64,000 nt of DNA from Amycolatopsis sp. DSM 110486 (GTDB taxonomy: Bacteria > Actinomycetota > Actinomycetes > Mycobacteriales > Pseudonocardiaceae). A program made the position numbers and the translations under genes. How positions within the stretch are numbered: the stretch's first letter is position 1; the number at the start of each line of letters is the position of its first letter. The stretch covers positions 5,660,001-5,724,000 of the forward strand of contig NZ_CP080519.1 of assembly GCF_019468465.1 (NCBI RefSeq), read 5' to 3'. The notes below the pieces were generated by a model. The model did not search any database, had not been told where the DNA came from, and worked only from the letters and a program-made list of their open reading frames with translations. This document shows positions 1-11,388 of the stretch, piece by piece.

Positions 1-921
1 TTCATCGTCTTCGACGACAGCTACGAAGCCGCGTGGGACAAGCGCTACCAGGGCATCAAGCCGTCGAACCAGTACAACGTGGACTACTCGATGCTCGGCA
101 CCGCTCGCGTCGAGCCGCTGCTGCGCCGCATCCGCAACGAGATGGCGGGCGCCGGCCTGTACCCCGAGTCGGCCAAGGGCGAGTGCAACCCCGGGCAGCA
201 GGAGATCGCGTTCCGCTACGCCGAGGCGCTCACCACGTGCGACAACCACAGCGTCTACAAGAACGGCGCCAAGGAGATCGCCGCGCAGGAGGGCAAGAGC
301 CTCACGTTCATGGCGAAGTACAACGAACGCGAGGGTAACTCCTGCCACATCCACCTCAGCCTGCGCGGCACGGACGGGTCAGCGGTCCTGCCCGGCGACG
401 GCGACCACGGCTTCTCGAAGGCCATGGAGCACTTCCTCGCCGGCCAGCTGGCCGCGCTGCGCGAGCTGACCTATTTCTTCGCGCCGAACATCAACTCCTA
501 CAAACGGTTCGTGCGCGGCAGTTTCGCGCCGACGGCCGTCGCGTGGGGCACCGACAACCGCACGTGCGCGCTGCGCGTGGTCGGCCACGGTGATTCGCTG
601 CGCGTGGAGAATCGCGTGCCGGGCGGGGACGTCAACCCGTACCTCGCCGTCGCCGCGCTGATCGCCGCCGGCCTGCACGGCATCGAGAACGAGCTGGCGC
701 TGGAGCCGGAGTTCACGGGCAACGCGTACGGCTCCGACAAGCCGACCGTGCCGACCACTTTGGGTGAAGCCGCGGACGTGCTGGCGGGCAGCCGCATCGC
801 GCGCGAGGCCTTCGGCGACGATGTGGTGGACCACTACCTCAACGCCGCCCGCGTGGAGCGGGAGGCGTTCGAGAAGGCCGTGACCGATTGGGAGCTCATC
901 CGTGGCTTCGAACGTCTCTGA
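1..921 (+). CDS. Glutamine synthetase-like gamma-glutamyl amine ligase, C-terminal 306 residues (5' end outside window)
   Basis: The reading frame is open from base 1 and ends at the TGA at 919-921, so the N-terminal beta-grasp part lies upstream. Visible glutamine synthetase catalytic-domain motifs are the ATP/metal motif EGNSCHIHLSL, the FFAPNINSYKRFV segment and the Arg-rich VENRVPGGDVNPY region that binds phosphate and substrate. The next genes encode an amidotransferase-like hydrolase and an aldehyde dehydrogenase. By analogy with the Puu pathway and actinobacterial GlnA3/GlnA4, this is probably a gamma-glutamyl-polyamine or -ethanolamide synthetase rather than the housekeeping glutamine synthetase. 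The family is seen directly; the substrate is inferred from context. It overlaps the next gene by 20 nt, which suggests translational coupling. Confidence 0.9.
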   Translation, partial: FIVFDDSYEAAWDKRYQGIKPSNQYNVDYSMLGTARVEPLLRRIRNEMAGAGLYPESAKGECNPGQQEIAFRYAEALTTCDNHSVYKNGAKEIAAQEGKSLTFMAKYNEREGNSCHIHLSLRGTDGSAVLPGDGDHGFSKAMEHFLAGQLAALRELTYFFAPNINSYKRFVRGSFAPTAVAWGTDNRTCALRVVGHGDSLRVENRVPGGDVNPYLAVAALIAAGLHGIENELALEPEFTGNAYGSDKPTVPTTLGEAADVLAGSRIAREAFGDDVVDHYLNAARVEREAFEKAVTDWELIRGFERL

Positions 922-1651
922 GCACGCCGCCCGAAAACCCGTCATCGGGCTGACCACCTACGTCGAGCAGGCCAAGTTCCTCGCCTGGGACACGGAAGCC
1001 ACGCTGCTGCACCGGGTTTACGCCGACTGCGTGGTGGCCGCCGGTGGGATTCCGGTGCTGCTGCCGCCGTTGACGGACGGGTACGCGAGCCTCGTCGACC
1101 GCGTGGACGGGCTCGTGCTCACCGGTGGCGCGGACGTCGAGCCGGAAAAGTACGGCGCCGAGCCACACCCGGCCACGTACACGCGCCCGGACCGCGACGC
1201 CTTCGAGTTCGGCCTGTTCGAGGCGGCCCGCGAGGCGCGCAAGCCTGTGCTCGGCGTGTGCCGCGGCCTGCAGGTGATCAGCGTCGCCCTCGGCGGCACG
1301 CTCAGCCAGCACCTGCCCGAGTCCCTCGGCGACACCGCGCACCAGCCGGCGCCCGCGACGTTCGGCACCAGCAGCATCACCCTCGTCGAAGGCACGCGCG
1401 CCGCCGCGTTGCTCGGGCCCGAGACGAAGGGCCACTGCTACCACCACCAGGCCATCGACCGGCTCGGCGACGGCCTCGTCGCGTCCGGGCACGCCGCCGA
1501 CGGCACCGTCGAGGCCGCGGAGCTGCCCGGTGACGAGTTCGTGCTCGGCGTGCAGTGGCACCCCGAGCAGGACACCGGCGACGTCCGCCTGTTCCGGGCC
1601 CTGGTCGAAGCAGCCGAAGCAGCGGCCCAAGCAGCAGAGGAGCGCAAGTGA
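902..1651 (+). CDS. Gamma-glutamyl-gamma-aminobutyrate hydrolase-like protein (peptidase C26, class I glutamine amidotransferase fold), 249 aa
   Basis: The protein has the class I glutamine amidotransferase layout: the nucleophile elbow GVCRGLQ near residues 118-124 and the His-Glu pair in QWHPEQ near residue 220. PuuD-type enzymes use this triad to release glutamate from gamma-glutamylated GABA or related products. The start is a GTG at 902, inside the end of the upstream ligase gene. The next gene starts on the stop codon (GTGA at 1648-1651). The order ligase, hydrolase, aldehyde dehydrogenase mirrors polyamine degradation through gamma-glutamyl intermediates. The substrate could equally be a gamma-glutamyl derivative of another amine. 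Confidence 0.88.
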   Translation: MASNVSEHAARKPVIGLTTYVEQAKFLAWDTEATLLHRVYADCVVAAGGIPVLLPPLTDGYASLVDRVDGLVLTGGADVEPEKYGAEPHPATYTRPDRDAFEFGLFEAAREARKPVLGVCRGLQVISVALGGTLSQHLPESLGDTAHQPAPATFGTSSITLVEGTRAAALLGPETKGHCYHHQAIDRLGDGLVASGHAADGTVEAAELPGDEFVLGVQWHPEQDTGDVRLFRALVEAAEAAAQAAEERK

Positions 1652-3015
1652 CGAGGATGTTCGACGTGATCAACCCCGCCACCGAACAGGTGGTGCGGTC
1701 GGTCGCGCTCACGAGCGCCGAGGAGGCCGACGCGGCGATCGCCCGCGCGCACGCCGCGTTCGGCGCCTGGCGAGCCGTCGCCCCCGGTGATCGCGCGCGG
1801 CTGCTGCGCCGCTTCGCCGACGCCGTCGAGGCCGACCTCGAGAACCTCGCGCGCCTCGAGGTGACCAACTCCGGTCACACCATCGGCAACGCGCGGTGGG
1901 AAGCGGGCAACGTCCGCGACGTCCTGAACTACTACTCCGCGGCCCCGGAACGCCTGATCGGGCAACAGATCCCGGTGCCCGGCGGGGTGAACGTGACCTT
2001 CCACGAGCCGCTCGGCGTAGTCGGCGTGATCGTGCCCTGGAACTTCCCGATGCCCATCGCGGGCTGGGGCTTCGCGCCGGCGCTCGCGGCCGGCAACACC
2101 GTGGTGCTCAAGCCCGCGGAGCTCACGCCGCTCACCGCGATCCGCCTCGGCGAGCTCGCGCGCGAGGCCGGCATCCCCGAGGACGTGTTCCAGGTCCTGC
2201 CGGGCAAGGGTTCGGTGGTGGGGCAGCGGTTCGTGGACCACGCGCTGGTCCGCAAGGTCGTCTTCACCGGCTCCACCGAGGTCGGCAAGCAGATCATGGC
2301 CGGCTGCGCGGCGCAGGTGAAGCGCGTGACCCTGGAGCTGGGCGGCAAGAACGCCAACGTCGTGTTCGCCGACGCCGATCTGGAGAAGGCCGCCGCGACG
2401 GCGCCGTACGGCGTGTTCGACAACGCCGGCCAGGACTGTTGCGCGCGTTCGCTGATCCTCGTGCAGCGCCGCGTCCGCGAGCGGTTCATGGAGCTGCTGG
2501 AGCCCGCCGTGCAGGGCGTGGTCGTCGGCGATCCCGGCGACGACGGCACGGAGATGGGCCCGCTGATCTCCGCGGCGCACCACGCGAAGGTGTCGTCGTA
2601 CGTCACCGACGCGACACCTGTTGCGTTTCGCGGTAGCGCGCCCGAAGGGCCGGGTTACTGGTTCGCGCCCACCGTCGTGACGCCGGCGAGCCTGGCCGAC
2701 CCGCTGGCCGCCGACGAGATCTTCGGCCCGGTCGTGGCCGTCGTGCCGTTCGACGACGAGGCCGACGCGATCCGCATGGCCAACCACACCGACTACGGCC
2801 TCTCCGGGTCGATCTGGACGCGCGACGTCGGGCGGGCCTTCCGCGTCGCGCGCGGGGTGGAGTCGGGGAACCTTTCGGTGAACTCGCACTCGTCGGTGCG
2901 GTACTGGACGCCGTTCGGCGGGTTCAAGCAGTCGGGCCTCGGCCGTGAGCTGGGCCCCGACGCGCCGACGGCCTTCACCGAGACGAAGAACGTTTTCCTG
3001 AGCACGGAGGAATGA
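1648..3015 (+). CDS. NAD(P)-dependent aldehyde dehydrogenase, aminobutyraldehyde dehydrogenase-like, 455 aa
   Basis: Aldehyde dehydrogenase superfamily motifs are complete: PWNFPMPIAGW for cofactor binding, the catalytic Glu in TLELGGKNANV and the catalytic Cys in FDNAGQDCCA. The GQDC version of the Cys motif resembles aminobutyraldehyde dehydrogenases more than generic members. GTG at 1648 overlaps the upstream stop and follows an AGAGG at 1636-1640; ATG at 1657 is an alternative three codons later. It probably oxidises the aldehyde formed from a gamma-glutamylated or free amine in this operon. The end overlaps the next start (ATGA at 3012-3015). The exact substrate is inferred. Confidence 0.9.
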   Translation: MTRMFDVINPATEQVVRSVALTSAEEADAAIARAHAAFGAWRAVAPGDRARLLRRFADAVEADLENLARLEVTNSGHTIGNARWEAGNVRDVLNYYSAAPERLIGQQIPVPGGVNVTFHEPLGVVGVIVPWNFPMPIAGWGFAPALAAGNTVVLKPAELTPLTAIRLGELAREAGIPEDVFQVLPGKGSVVGQRFVDHALVRKVVFTGSTEVGKQIMAGCAAQVKRVTLELGGKNANVVFADADLEKAAATAPYGVFDNAGQDCCARSLILVQRRVRERFMELLEPAVQGVVVGDPGDDGTEMGPLISAAHHAKVSSYVTDATPVAFRGSAPEGPGYWFAPTVVTPASLADPLAADEIFGPVVAVVPFDDEADAIRMANHTDYGLSGSIWTRDVGRAFRVARGVESGNLSVNSHSSVRYWTPFGGFKQSGLGRELGPDAPTAFTETKNVFLSTEE

Positions 3016-3788
3016 GAGAGATGGTGCAGCGTTTCGAGGGCCGCGTCGCCGTGATCACAGGCGGGGCCAGCGGCATCGGCCTCGCGTCGGCGCGCCGGCT
3101 GGCGAGCGAGGGCGCGAAGGTCGTGATCGGCGACCTCACGCCCGAGCAGGGCAAGGCGGCGGCCGACGAGGTCGGGGGCCTGTTCGTGCAGGCCGACGTG
3201 ACCGATCCCGAGCAGGTGGAGGCCTTGTTCCAGGCGGCCGTGGACCAGTTCGGCGCGGTCGACGTCGCGTTCAACAACGCCGGCATTTCGCCTCCTGAAG
3301 ACGACTCGATCCTCACCACCGGCTTCGAGGCGTGGGAGCGCGTGCAGCGCGTGAACCTGACCTCGGTGTACCTGTGCTGCAAGGCAGCGCTGCCGCACAT
3401 GCAGCGCCAGGGCAAGGGCTCGATCATCAACACGGCGTCGTTCGTGGCCGTGATGGGTGCGGCGACCTCGCAGATCTCCTACACCGCGTCGAAGGGCGGG
3501 GTGCTCGCGATGAGCCGCGAGCTCGGCGTGCAGTTCGCGCGGGAGAACATCCGCGTCAACGCGCTGTGCCCGGGACCGGTGAACACGCCGCTGCTGAAGG
3601 AGCTCTTCGCGAAGGACCCGGAACGCGCCGCGCGGCGGCTGGTGCACGTGCCCGTCGGCCGGTTCGCCGAGCCGGAGGAGATCGCGGCCGCGGTGGCATT
3701 CCTGGCCAGCGACGACGCCAGCTTCATCACGGCGTCGCAGTTCCTCGTGGACGGTGGCATTTCGGGCGCGTACGTCACTCCGCTTTAG
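3012..3788 (+). CDS. Short-chain dehydrogenase/reductase, 258 aa
   Basis: This is a classical SDR with the nucleotide-binding [10 protein letters not shown] near residue 15, NNAG near residue 90, and the catalytic Ser and YxxxK in SYTASKGG near residues 156-163. The C-terminal LVDGGISGAYVT is typical of the family. ATG at 3012 overlaps the upstream stop; ATG at 3021 is a possible second start. As last gene of the operon it presumably interconverts an alcohol and an aldehyde or ketone linked to the same amine catabolism, but the sequence does not reveal the substrate. The stop lies in the first unit of a triple 13 bp repeat. Confidence 0.88.
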   Translation: MREMVQRFEGRVAVITGGASGIGLASARRLASEGAKVVIGDLTPEQGKAAADEVGGLFVQADVTDPEQVEALFQAAVDQFGAVDVAFNNAGISPPEDDSILTTGFEAWERVQRVNLTSVYLCCKAALPHMQRQGKGSIINTASFVAVMGAATSQISYTASKGGVLAMSRELGVQFARENIRVNALCPGPVNTPLLKELFAKDPERAARRLVHVPVGRFAEPEEIAAAVAFLASDDASFITASQFLVDGGISGAYVTPL

Positions 3789-3822
3789 ACAGAGCCTTTG
3801 GACAGAGCTTTCGGACAGACGT
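3784..3822 (+). repeat. Three tandem 13 bp imperfect repeats at the SDR stop codon
   Basis: Units TTTAGACAGAGCC (3784-3796), TTTGGACAGAGCT (3797-3809) and TTCGGACAGACGT (3810-3822) follow each other without spacing. The TAG in the first unit is the stop of the SDR gene. They do not form an obvious hairpin. Function is unknown; a protein-binding site or replication slippage are both possible. Confidence 0.6.
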
Positions 3823-3937
3823 CACCGGGACGGGTTGATCTTCCGCCTGTTCCGGTGGCGACGCCCCCTGTCCGGTTTCGCGGTGGGTAGACCGGAACCG
3901 CGGCGACCGGCCCGGTCGCCCGGTCCGGGCGGGTGCC

Positions 3938-4399
3938 ATGCCGATCCGCGAAGCGTCTCCGATGCTGCAGGAGGTCGCCGACCTCTGCGAACTGTGCCGG
4001 GTGCGGTGCGAACGGGCGTTCGCGAGGCGAGCCGAACAAGCCGACCCTGGCAGCGAGCCGGCCACGATGGGACCGGTCATGCTCGCGGCGGCGTCGATGT
4101 CGCGCCTGTGCGCCGACACGCTCGACCGCTGTTCCGGAATGGCCGCCGACGTCGCGATGGTGCGCATGTCCGTGAAGGCGATGTGCGGCGAGGCCGCGCG
4201 GCTGCTGTCGCTGTGCGCCCAGTCCTGCCTCGGGACCGACGACGAGGAGCTGCGCGACCTCGCCGTACTGCTCACGCGCTGTGCCGACCTGTGCGCGTTG
4301 CTGGCAGGGCCGCCGAAGATCACGAAGGTCCCCGTGACGCTCCCCGCGCAGACCCGTCACCTGCGCACCTTCAGCCGCGGCTCGGCGGGTGTGGCGTGA
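3938..4399 (+). CDS. Small Cys-rich helical protein, possibly four-helix-bundle copper-binding (DUF326/Csp-like), 153 aa
   Basis: Third codon positions are strongly G/C in this frame, which supports real coding. The protein has ten Cys in helical contexts: CELCRVRC near residues 17-24, CADTLDRC near 58-65, CGEAARLLSLCAQSC near 80-95 and CADLC near 111-115. Helix-borne Cys pairs are typical of four-helix-bundle metal-storage proteins such as Csp and DUF326 members. That assignment is inference, because the spacing is not an exact family match that I can verify. Ribosome binding is weak upstream of the ATG at 3938. It lies alone between the amine operon and the glycine riboswitch. Confidence 0.65.
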   Translation: MPIREASPMLQEVADLCELCRVRCERAFARRAEQADPGSEPATMGPVMLAAASMSRLCADTLDRCSGMAADVAMVRMSVKAMCGEAARLLSLCAQSCLGTDDEELRDLAVLLTRCADLCALLAGPPKITKVPVTLPAQTRHLRTFSRGSAGVA

Positions 4400-4410
4400 A
4401 CCGTCCGAGG

Positions 4411-4416
4411 TAGACT
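4411..4416 (+). promoter_or_regulatory. Candidate -10 element (TAGACT) for the glycine operon
   Basis: TAGACT fits the actinobacterial TANNNT consensus and lies about 70 nt before the first aptamer. No good -35 is visible 17-18 bp upstream. A start near 4423 would give a leader of about 285 nt, enough to hold the whole tandem riboswitch. Confidence 0.45.
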
Positions 4417-4479
4417 GGCGCGCAAAGCGGCAGGTACCGTGGCCGCCAGCACACAAACGTGAATACCGGGCCGTTCGAG

Positions 4480-4665
4480 CAGGAGCGGGAGAGCCCCCAT
4501 GAGACCGGTGGGGCACCGAAGGAGCAAACTCCCCGGAATCTCTCAGGTACCCACTACCGCTTCGCGCGAGGCCACTCTGGAAAGCAGGCGCACCCGCGCC
4601 TCACCCAAGGTGAAAGCCGCGCTGTGCGGTGAAACTCTCAGGTGCCCATGACAGAGGGGGAGTTC
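4480..4665 (+). promoter_or_regulatory. Tandem glycine riboswitch (two aptamers)
   Basis: The first aptamer contains GAGCGGGAGAGCCCCC followed by CCGAAGGAGCAAACTCC and the conserved ATCTCTCAGGTA. The second contains CCACTCTGGAAAGC, the CACCCAAGGTGAAA stem and AACTCTCAGGTGCCC, and ends in ATGACAGAGGGGG. These are the hallmark elements of cooperative glycine riboswitches, which usually act as ON switches for glycine cleavage genes. Its position directly upstream of gcvP is the classical arrangement. The ATG at 4648 lies in the conserved 3' strand of the second aptamer, so it is structural and unlikely to be the real start of gcvP. Confidence 0.95.
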
Positions 4666-4707
4666 CCAGCGCACCGCTGTGCCCGGTGCCCGGCAAGAGG
4701 AGCTCCC

Positions 4708-7536
<2,829 letters not shown>

Positions 7537-7541
7537 GACTC

Positions 7542-8648
7542 GTGCCTGAATCAAACGCAGCCCGAGAGACCTCCCTGCACGCCGTCCACAAGGGACTGGG
7601 TGCGCTGTTCACCGACTTCGCGGGCTGGTCGATGCCGGTCCGCTACGCCAGTGAGCTGGCCGAGCACAAGGCCGTGCGCGAGGCGGCCGGGCTGTTCGAC
7701 CTGTCGCACATGGCCGAGATCCACGTCCGCGGCACGCAGGCCGCCGACGTGCTCGACTATGCGCTGGTCGGCAATCTCACCGGCGTGAAGCCGGGCCGCG
7801 CCCGCTACACGATGATCTGCGACGCCGACGGCGGCGTGCTCGACGACCTGGTCGTCTACCGGCTCGACGACGAGGAGTACCTGGTCGTGGCCAACGCCGG
7901 CAACGCCGACGTGGTCGCCGAAGCGCTGGCCGAGCGCGTGGCCGGGTTCGACGCCGTGGTGGAGAACCGGTCCGCGGACACGGCCTTGATCGCCGTGCAG
8001 GGCCCGCGCGCGGTCGACGTGCTGGCCGCGGTGACCGACGCGGACCTGGGCGCGCTGAAGTACTACGCGAGCGCGCCCGCCGTGGTGAAGGGGCACGACG
8101 TGCTCCTGGCCCGCACCGGTTACACGGGTGAAGACGGGTTCGAGCTGTACGTGCCGGCAGCCGAGGCGCCGGCGCTGTGGCGAGCGCTGACCGACGCCGG
8201 TGAGGCGTTCGGGCTCGTGCCGTGCGGGCTGGCGTGCCGTGACACGCTGCGGCTCGAAGCCGGGATGCCGCTGTACGGCAACGAGCTCTCGCGTGAGCTG
8301 AACCCGTTCGCCGCCGGTCTGGGCCGCGTGGTGAAGTTCGAGAAGCCGGGTGACTTCGTGGGCCGGGCCGCGCTGGAGGAGCTGGCGAAGGCGGACGTTC
8401 CGCGCGTGCGGGTCGGGCTGCGGGCCACCGGCCGCCGGGCACCTCGGCACGGTTACGCCGTGCTTTCCGGCGACGCTTCGGTGGGCGAAGTGACCAGTGG
8501 TGCGCTTTCGCCGACGTTGGGTTACCCCATCGCGATGGCGTACGTCGATCGGGCCTACGCCGAGCCTGGTACGAAGCTTTCCGTCGACATCAGGGGCAGG
8601 ATCGAGCCCGTCGAGGTCGTCGCCCTGCCCTTCTACTCCCGAGCCTGA
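7542..8648 (+). CDS. gcvT: Aminomethyltransferase, T protein of the glycine cleavage system, 368 aa
   Basis: T protein transfers the methylene carbon from aminomethyl-lipoyl GcvH to tetrahydrofolate and releases ammonia. Characteristic segments are the N-terminal GWSMPVRYASELAEHKAVREA, FDLSHMAEI near residue 50, RTGYTGEDGFELYVP near residue 190 and RLEAGMPLYGNEL near residue 240. The gene starts with GTG five bases after the gcvP stop, so the two are surely co-transcribed under the glycine riboswitch. Length matches the family. Confidence 0.95.
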   Translation: MPESNAARETSLHAVHKGLGALFTDFAGWSMPVRYASELAEHKAVREAAGLFDLSHMAEIHVRGTQAADVLDYALVGNLTGVKPGRARYTMICDADGGVLDDLVVYRLDDEEYLVVANAGNADVVAEALAERVAGFDAVVENRSADTALIAVQGPRAVDVLAAVTDADLGALKYYASAPAVVKGHDVLLARTGYTGEDGFELYVPAAEAPALWRALTDAGEAFGLVPCGLACRDTLRLEAGMPLYGNELSRELNPFAAGLGRVVKFEKPGDFVGRAALEELAKADVPRVRVGLRATGRRAPRHGYAVLSGDASVGEVTSGALSPTLGYPIAMAYVDRAYAEPGTKLSVDIRGRIEPVEVVALPFYSRA

Positions 8649-8717
8649 GAGCCCAGCCCCCGCCCCACCGCCACCCTCAACGGAGCGGCTGCGCCGCACT
8701 GAAAGGATTCCAGCACA

Positions 8718-9095
8718 GTGAGCATCCCCCAGAACCTGTCCTACACCAAGGAACACGAGTGGCTGTCCGTCGTGGACGGCGTCGCGACCGTGGGCATCAC
8801 CGCCTTCGCCGCCGAGTCGCTGGGCGACATCGTGTTCGTGCAGCTGCCCGCCGTGGGCGGCACGGTGACCGCGGGCGAGGTGTTCGGCGAGGTCGAGTCG
8901 ACGAAGTCCGTGAGCGAGCTGTACTCGCCGGTGAGCGGCGAGGTCGTCGAGGTGAACGAGACCACATCGGACACCCCCGAGATCGTGAACTCCGACCCCT
9001 ACACCGAAGGATGGCTCCTGAAGGTGCGGCTCACGGGCGACGTCCCGGAGCTGCTCGACGCGACCGCGTACGCCGCGCTCACCCAGGAGAACTGA
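8718..9095 (+). CDS. gcvH: Glycine cleavage system H protein (lipoyl carrier), 125 aa
   Basis: H protein shuttles the aminomethyl intermediate between P, T and L proteins on a lipoyl group. The lipoylated Lys is residue 63, in EVESTKSVSEL, followed by the typical SPVSGEVVEVNE turn. The start is GTG at 8718, after a 69 nt spacer. Its stop directly abuts the glyA start codon. The L protein is not in this window and is normally shared with 2-oxoacid dehydrogenases. Confidence 0.96.
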   Translation: MSIPQNLSYTKEHEWLSVVDGVATVGITAFAAESLGDIVFVQLPAVGGTVTAGEVFGEVESTKSVSELYSPVSGEVVEVNETTSDTPEIVNSDPYTEGWLLKVRLTGDVPELLDATAYAALTQEN

Positions 9096-10370
9096 ATGAC
9101 GACGTTCGACGCCCACCTGTCCGATGTGGACCCGGAGGTCGCCGCGGCCGTGGCGGCTGAGCTCGACCGCCAGCAGTCGACGCTGGAGATGATCGCTTCG
9201 GAGAACTTTGCGCCCGTGGGTGTGCTCGAGGCGCAGGGTTCGGTGCTGACCAACAAGTACGCGGAGGGCTACCCCGGCCGCCGCTACTACGGTGGCTGCG
9301 AGTACGTCGACGTGGTCGAGCAGCTGGCGATCGACCGGGCCAAGGCGCTGTTCGGCGCCGAGCACGCGAACGTGCAGCCGCACTCGGGCGCCCAGGCCAA
9401 CGCGGCGGCGATGTTCGCCGTGCTGAAGCCAGGCGACACGATCCTCGGCCTCGACCTGGCACACGGCGGCCACCTGACGCACGGGATGAAGATCAACTTC
9501 TCGGGCAAGCTCTACAACGTCGTGGCCTACCACGTCGACAAAGAGACCGGGATCGTCGACGTCGCCGAGGTCGAGCGGCTGGCCGTGGAGCACAAGCCGA
9601 AGCTGATCATCGCGGGCTGGTCGGCCTACCCGCGCCAGCTCGACTTCGCGGAGTTCCGCCGCATCGCCGACCTCGTCGACGCTCGCCTGATGGTGGACAT
9701 GGCGCACTTCGCGGGCCTGGTGGCCGCGGGGCTGCACCCTTCGCCGGTGCCGCACGCGGACATCGTCACCACGACCACGCACAAGACCCTCGGCGGCCCG
9801 CGCGGCGGCCTGATCCTGTGCCGTGAGGAGCTGGCGAAGAAGATCAACTCGGCGGTGTTCCCCGGTCAGCAGGGCGGGCCGCTGGAACACGTGATCGCGG
9901 CCAAGGCCGTGGCGCTGAAGATCGCGGCGAGCGACGAGTTCCGCGAGCGGCAGGAGCGCACGCTCGAGGGCTCGCGGATCCTGGCCGACCGGCTGTCGCG
10001 TTCGGACTGCGCCGAGGCGGGAGTGCGTGTGCTCACCGGTGGCACCGACGTGCACCTCGTGCTCGTGGACCTCGTCCAGTCCGCTTTGGACGGTCAGCAG
10101 GCCGAGGACCGGCTGCACTCCGTGGGGATCACGGTGAATCGCAACGCGGTGCCGTTCGACCCGCGGCCGCCGATGATCACCTCGGGCCTGCGCATCGGCA
10201 CGCCGGCGCTGGCCACGCGCGGGTTCGGCGCAGAGGACTTCGCCGAGGTCGCCGACGTGATCGCCGAGGCGCTGAAGCCGGACTTCGACGACTCCGTGGC
10301 GCAGACGCTGCGCGGGCGTGTGGAGCTGCTGGCGAAGAAGCACCCGCTGTACTCGGACCTGTCGCGATGA
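9096..10370 (+). CDS. glyA: Serine hydroxymethyltransferase, 424 aa
   Basis: PLP enzyme that condenses glycine with methylene-tetrahydrofolate to form serine. The PLP Lys is residue 230, in [14 protein letters not shown]. The YPGRRYYGG and [13 protein letters not shown] segments are also diagnostic. ATG at 9096 follows the gcvH stop with no gap, and the 3' end overlaps lipA by 4 nt. In this operon it can consume the methylene-tetrahydrofolate made by glycine cleavage, so two glycines yield one serine. Actinomycetes often carry a second glyA elsewhere, so this copy may be dedicated to glycine catabolism. Confidence 0.96.
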   Translation: MTTFDAHLSDVDPEVAAAVAAELDRQQSTLEMIASENFAPVGVLEAQGSVLTNKYAEGYPGRRYYGGCEYVDVVEQLAIDRAKALFGAEHANVQPHSGAQANAAAMFAVLKPGDTILGLDLAHGGHLTHGMKINFSGKLYNVVAYHVDKETGIVDVAEVERLAVEHKPKLIIAGWSAYPRQLDFAEFRRIADLVDARLMVDMAHFAGLVAAGLHPSPVPHADIVTTTTHKTLGGPRGGLILCREELAKKINSAVFPGQQGGPLEHVIAAKAVALKIAASDEFRERQERTLEGSRILADRLSRSDCAEAGVRVLTGGTDVHLVLVDLVQSALDGQQAEDRLHSVGITVNRNAVPFDPRPPMITSGLRIGTPALATRGFGAEDFAEVADVIAEALKPDFDDSVAQTLRGRVELLAKKHPLYSDLSR

Positions 10371-11371
10371 GCGCGCAGCCCGAGGGGCGCAAGCTGCTGC
10401 GGCTGGAGGTCCGCAACAGTGAGACGCCGATCGAGAAGAAGCCGTCGTGGATCAGGACGAAGGTGCGGATGGGGCCGGAGTTCACCGAGCTGAAGGGCTT
10501 GGTGCGCCGGGAGGGCCTGCACACCGTCTGCGAGGAAGCGGGCTGTCCCAACATCTACGAGTGCTGGGAAGACCGTGAGGCGACGTTCCTGATCGGTGGT
10601 GACCAGTGCACGCGGCGGTGTGATTTCTGCCAGATCGACACGGGCAAGCCCGCCGAGCTGGACCGCACGGAGCCACGCAAGGTCGCGGAGTCGGTGCAGG
10701 CCATGGGTTTGCGGTACTCGACGATCACGGGCGTCGCGCGCGACGACCTGGATGACGGCGGTGCCTGGCTGTACGCGGAGACTGTCCGGCAGATCCACGA
10801 GTTGAACCCGGGCACCGGCGTGGAGTTGCTGATCCCGGACTTCAACGCGGATCCCGAGCAGCTGGCGGAGGTGTTCGGTTCACGGCCGGAGGTTTTGGCG
10901 CACAACGTGGAGACGGTGCCGCGGATCTTCAAGCGGATCCGTCCGGGGTTCCGGTATGCGCGGTCGTTGGAAGTGCTGTCGAAGGCGCGTGAGGCCGGGC
11001 TGGTGACGAAGTCGAACCTGATCCTCGGGATGGGGGAGACGGCGGACGAGGTCGAGCCGGCGATGCGGGACCTGCACGAGGCGGGCTGCGAGATCCTCAC
11101 GATCACGCAGTACCTGCGCCCGTCGCCGCGGCACCACCCCGTGGACCGGTGGGTGAAGCCGGAGGAGTTCGTCGCGCACGCGCAGGCAGCCGAGGCGCTC
11201 GGGTTCGCCGGCGTGATGGCGGGACCGCTCGTGCGCTCGTCGTACCGGGCGGGTCGGCTGTACGCGCAGACCAAGGCCCACCGCGGTGAGGAGCTGCCGG
11301 AGAACCTGGCGCACCTCGCGGCCGAAGGCCCCGCAGCGCAAGAGGCCAGCTCGCTGCTGGCCAGACACTAG
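10367..11371 (+). CDS. lipA: Lipoyl synthase, radical SAM, 334 aa
   Basis: LipA inserts two sulfurs into protein-bound octanoyl groups. Two 4Fe-4S clusters are visible: the auxiliary cluster Cys in [12 protein letters not shown] near residues 52-63 and the radical SAM motif CTRRCDFC near residues 79-86. The C-terminal RSSYRAG supplies the conserved Ser ligand of the auxiliary cluster. Start ATG at 10367 overlaps the glyA stop by 4 nt. Its position in a glycine-induced operon links cofactor supply to GcvH demand. Confidence 0.95.
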   Translation: MSAQPEGRKLLRLEVRNSETPIEKKPSWIRTKVRMGPEFTELKGLVRREGLHTVCEEAGCPNIYECWEDREATFLIGGDQCTRRCDFCQIDTGKPAELDRTEPRKVAESVQAMGLRYSTITGVARDDLDDGGAWLYAETVRQIHELNPGTGVELLIPDFNADPEQLAEVFGSRPEVLAHNVETVPRIFKRIRPGFRYARSLEVLSKAREAGLVTKSNLILGMGETADEVEPAMRDLHEAGCEILTITQYLRPSPRHHPVDRWVKPEEFVAHAQAAEALGFAGVMAGPLVRSSYRAGRLYAQTKAHRGEELPENLAHLAAEGPAAQEASSLLARH

Positions 11372-11388
11372 AGGGAAGGGGCGGGTCA

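Noticed and set aside
7551..10343. 930-codon minus-strand frame opposite gcvT-gcvH-glyA
   Set aside because: It spans three well-supported plus-strand genes and shows no recognisable protein motif.
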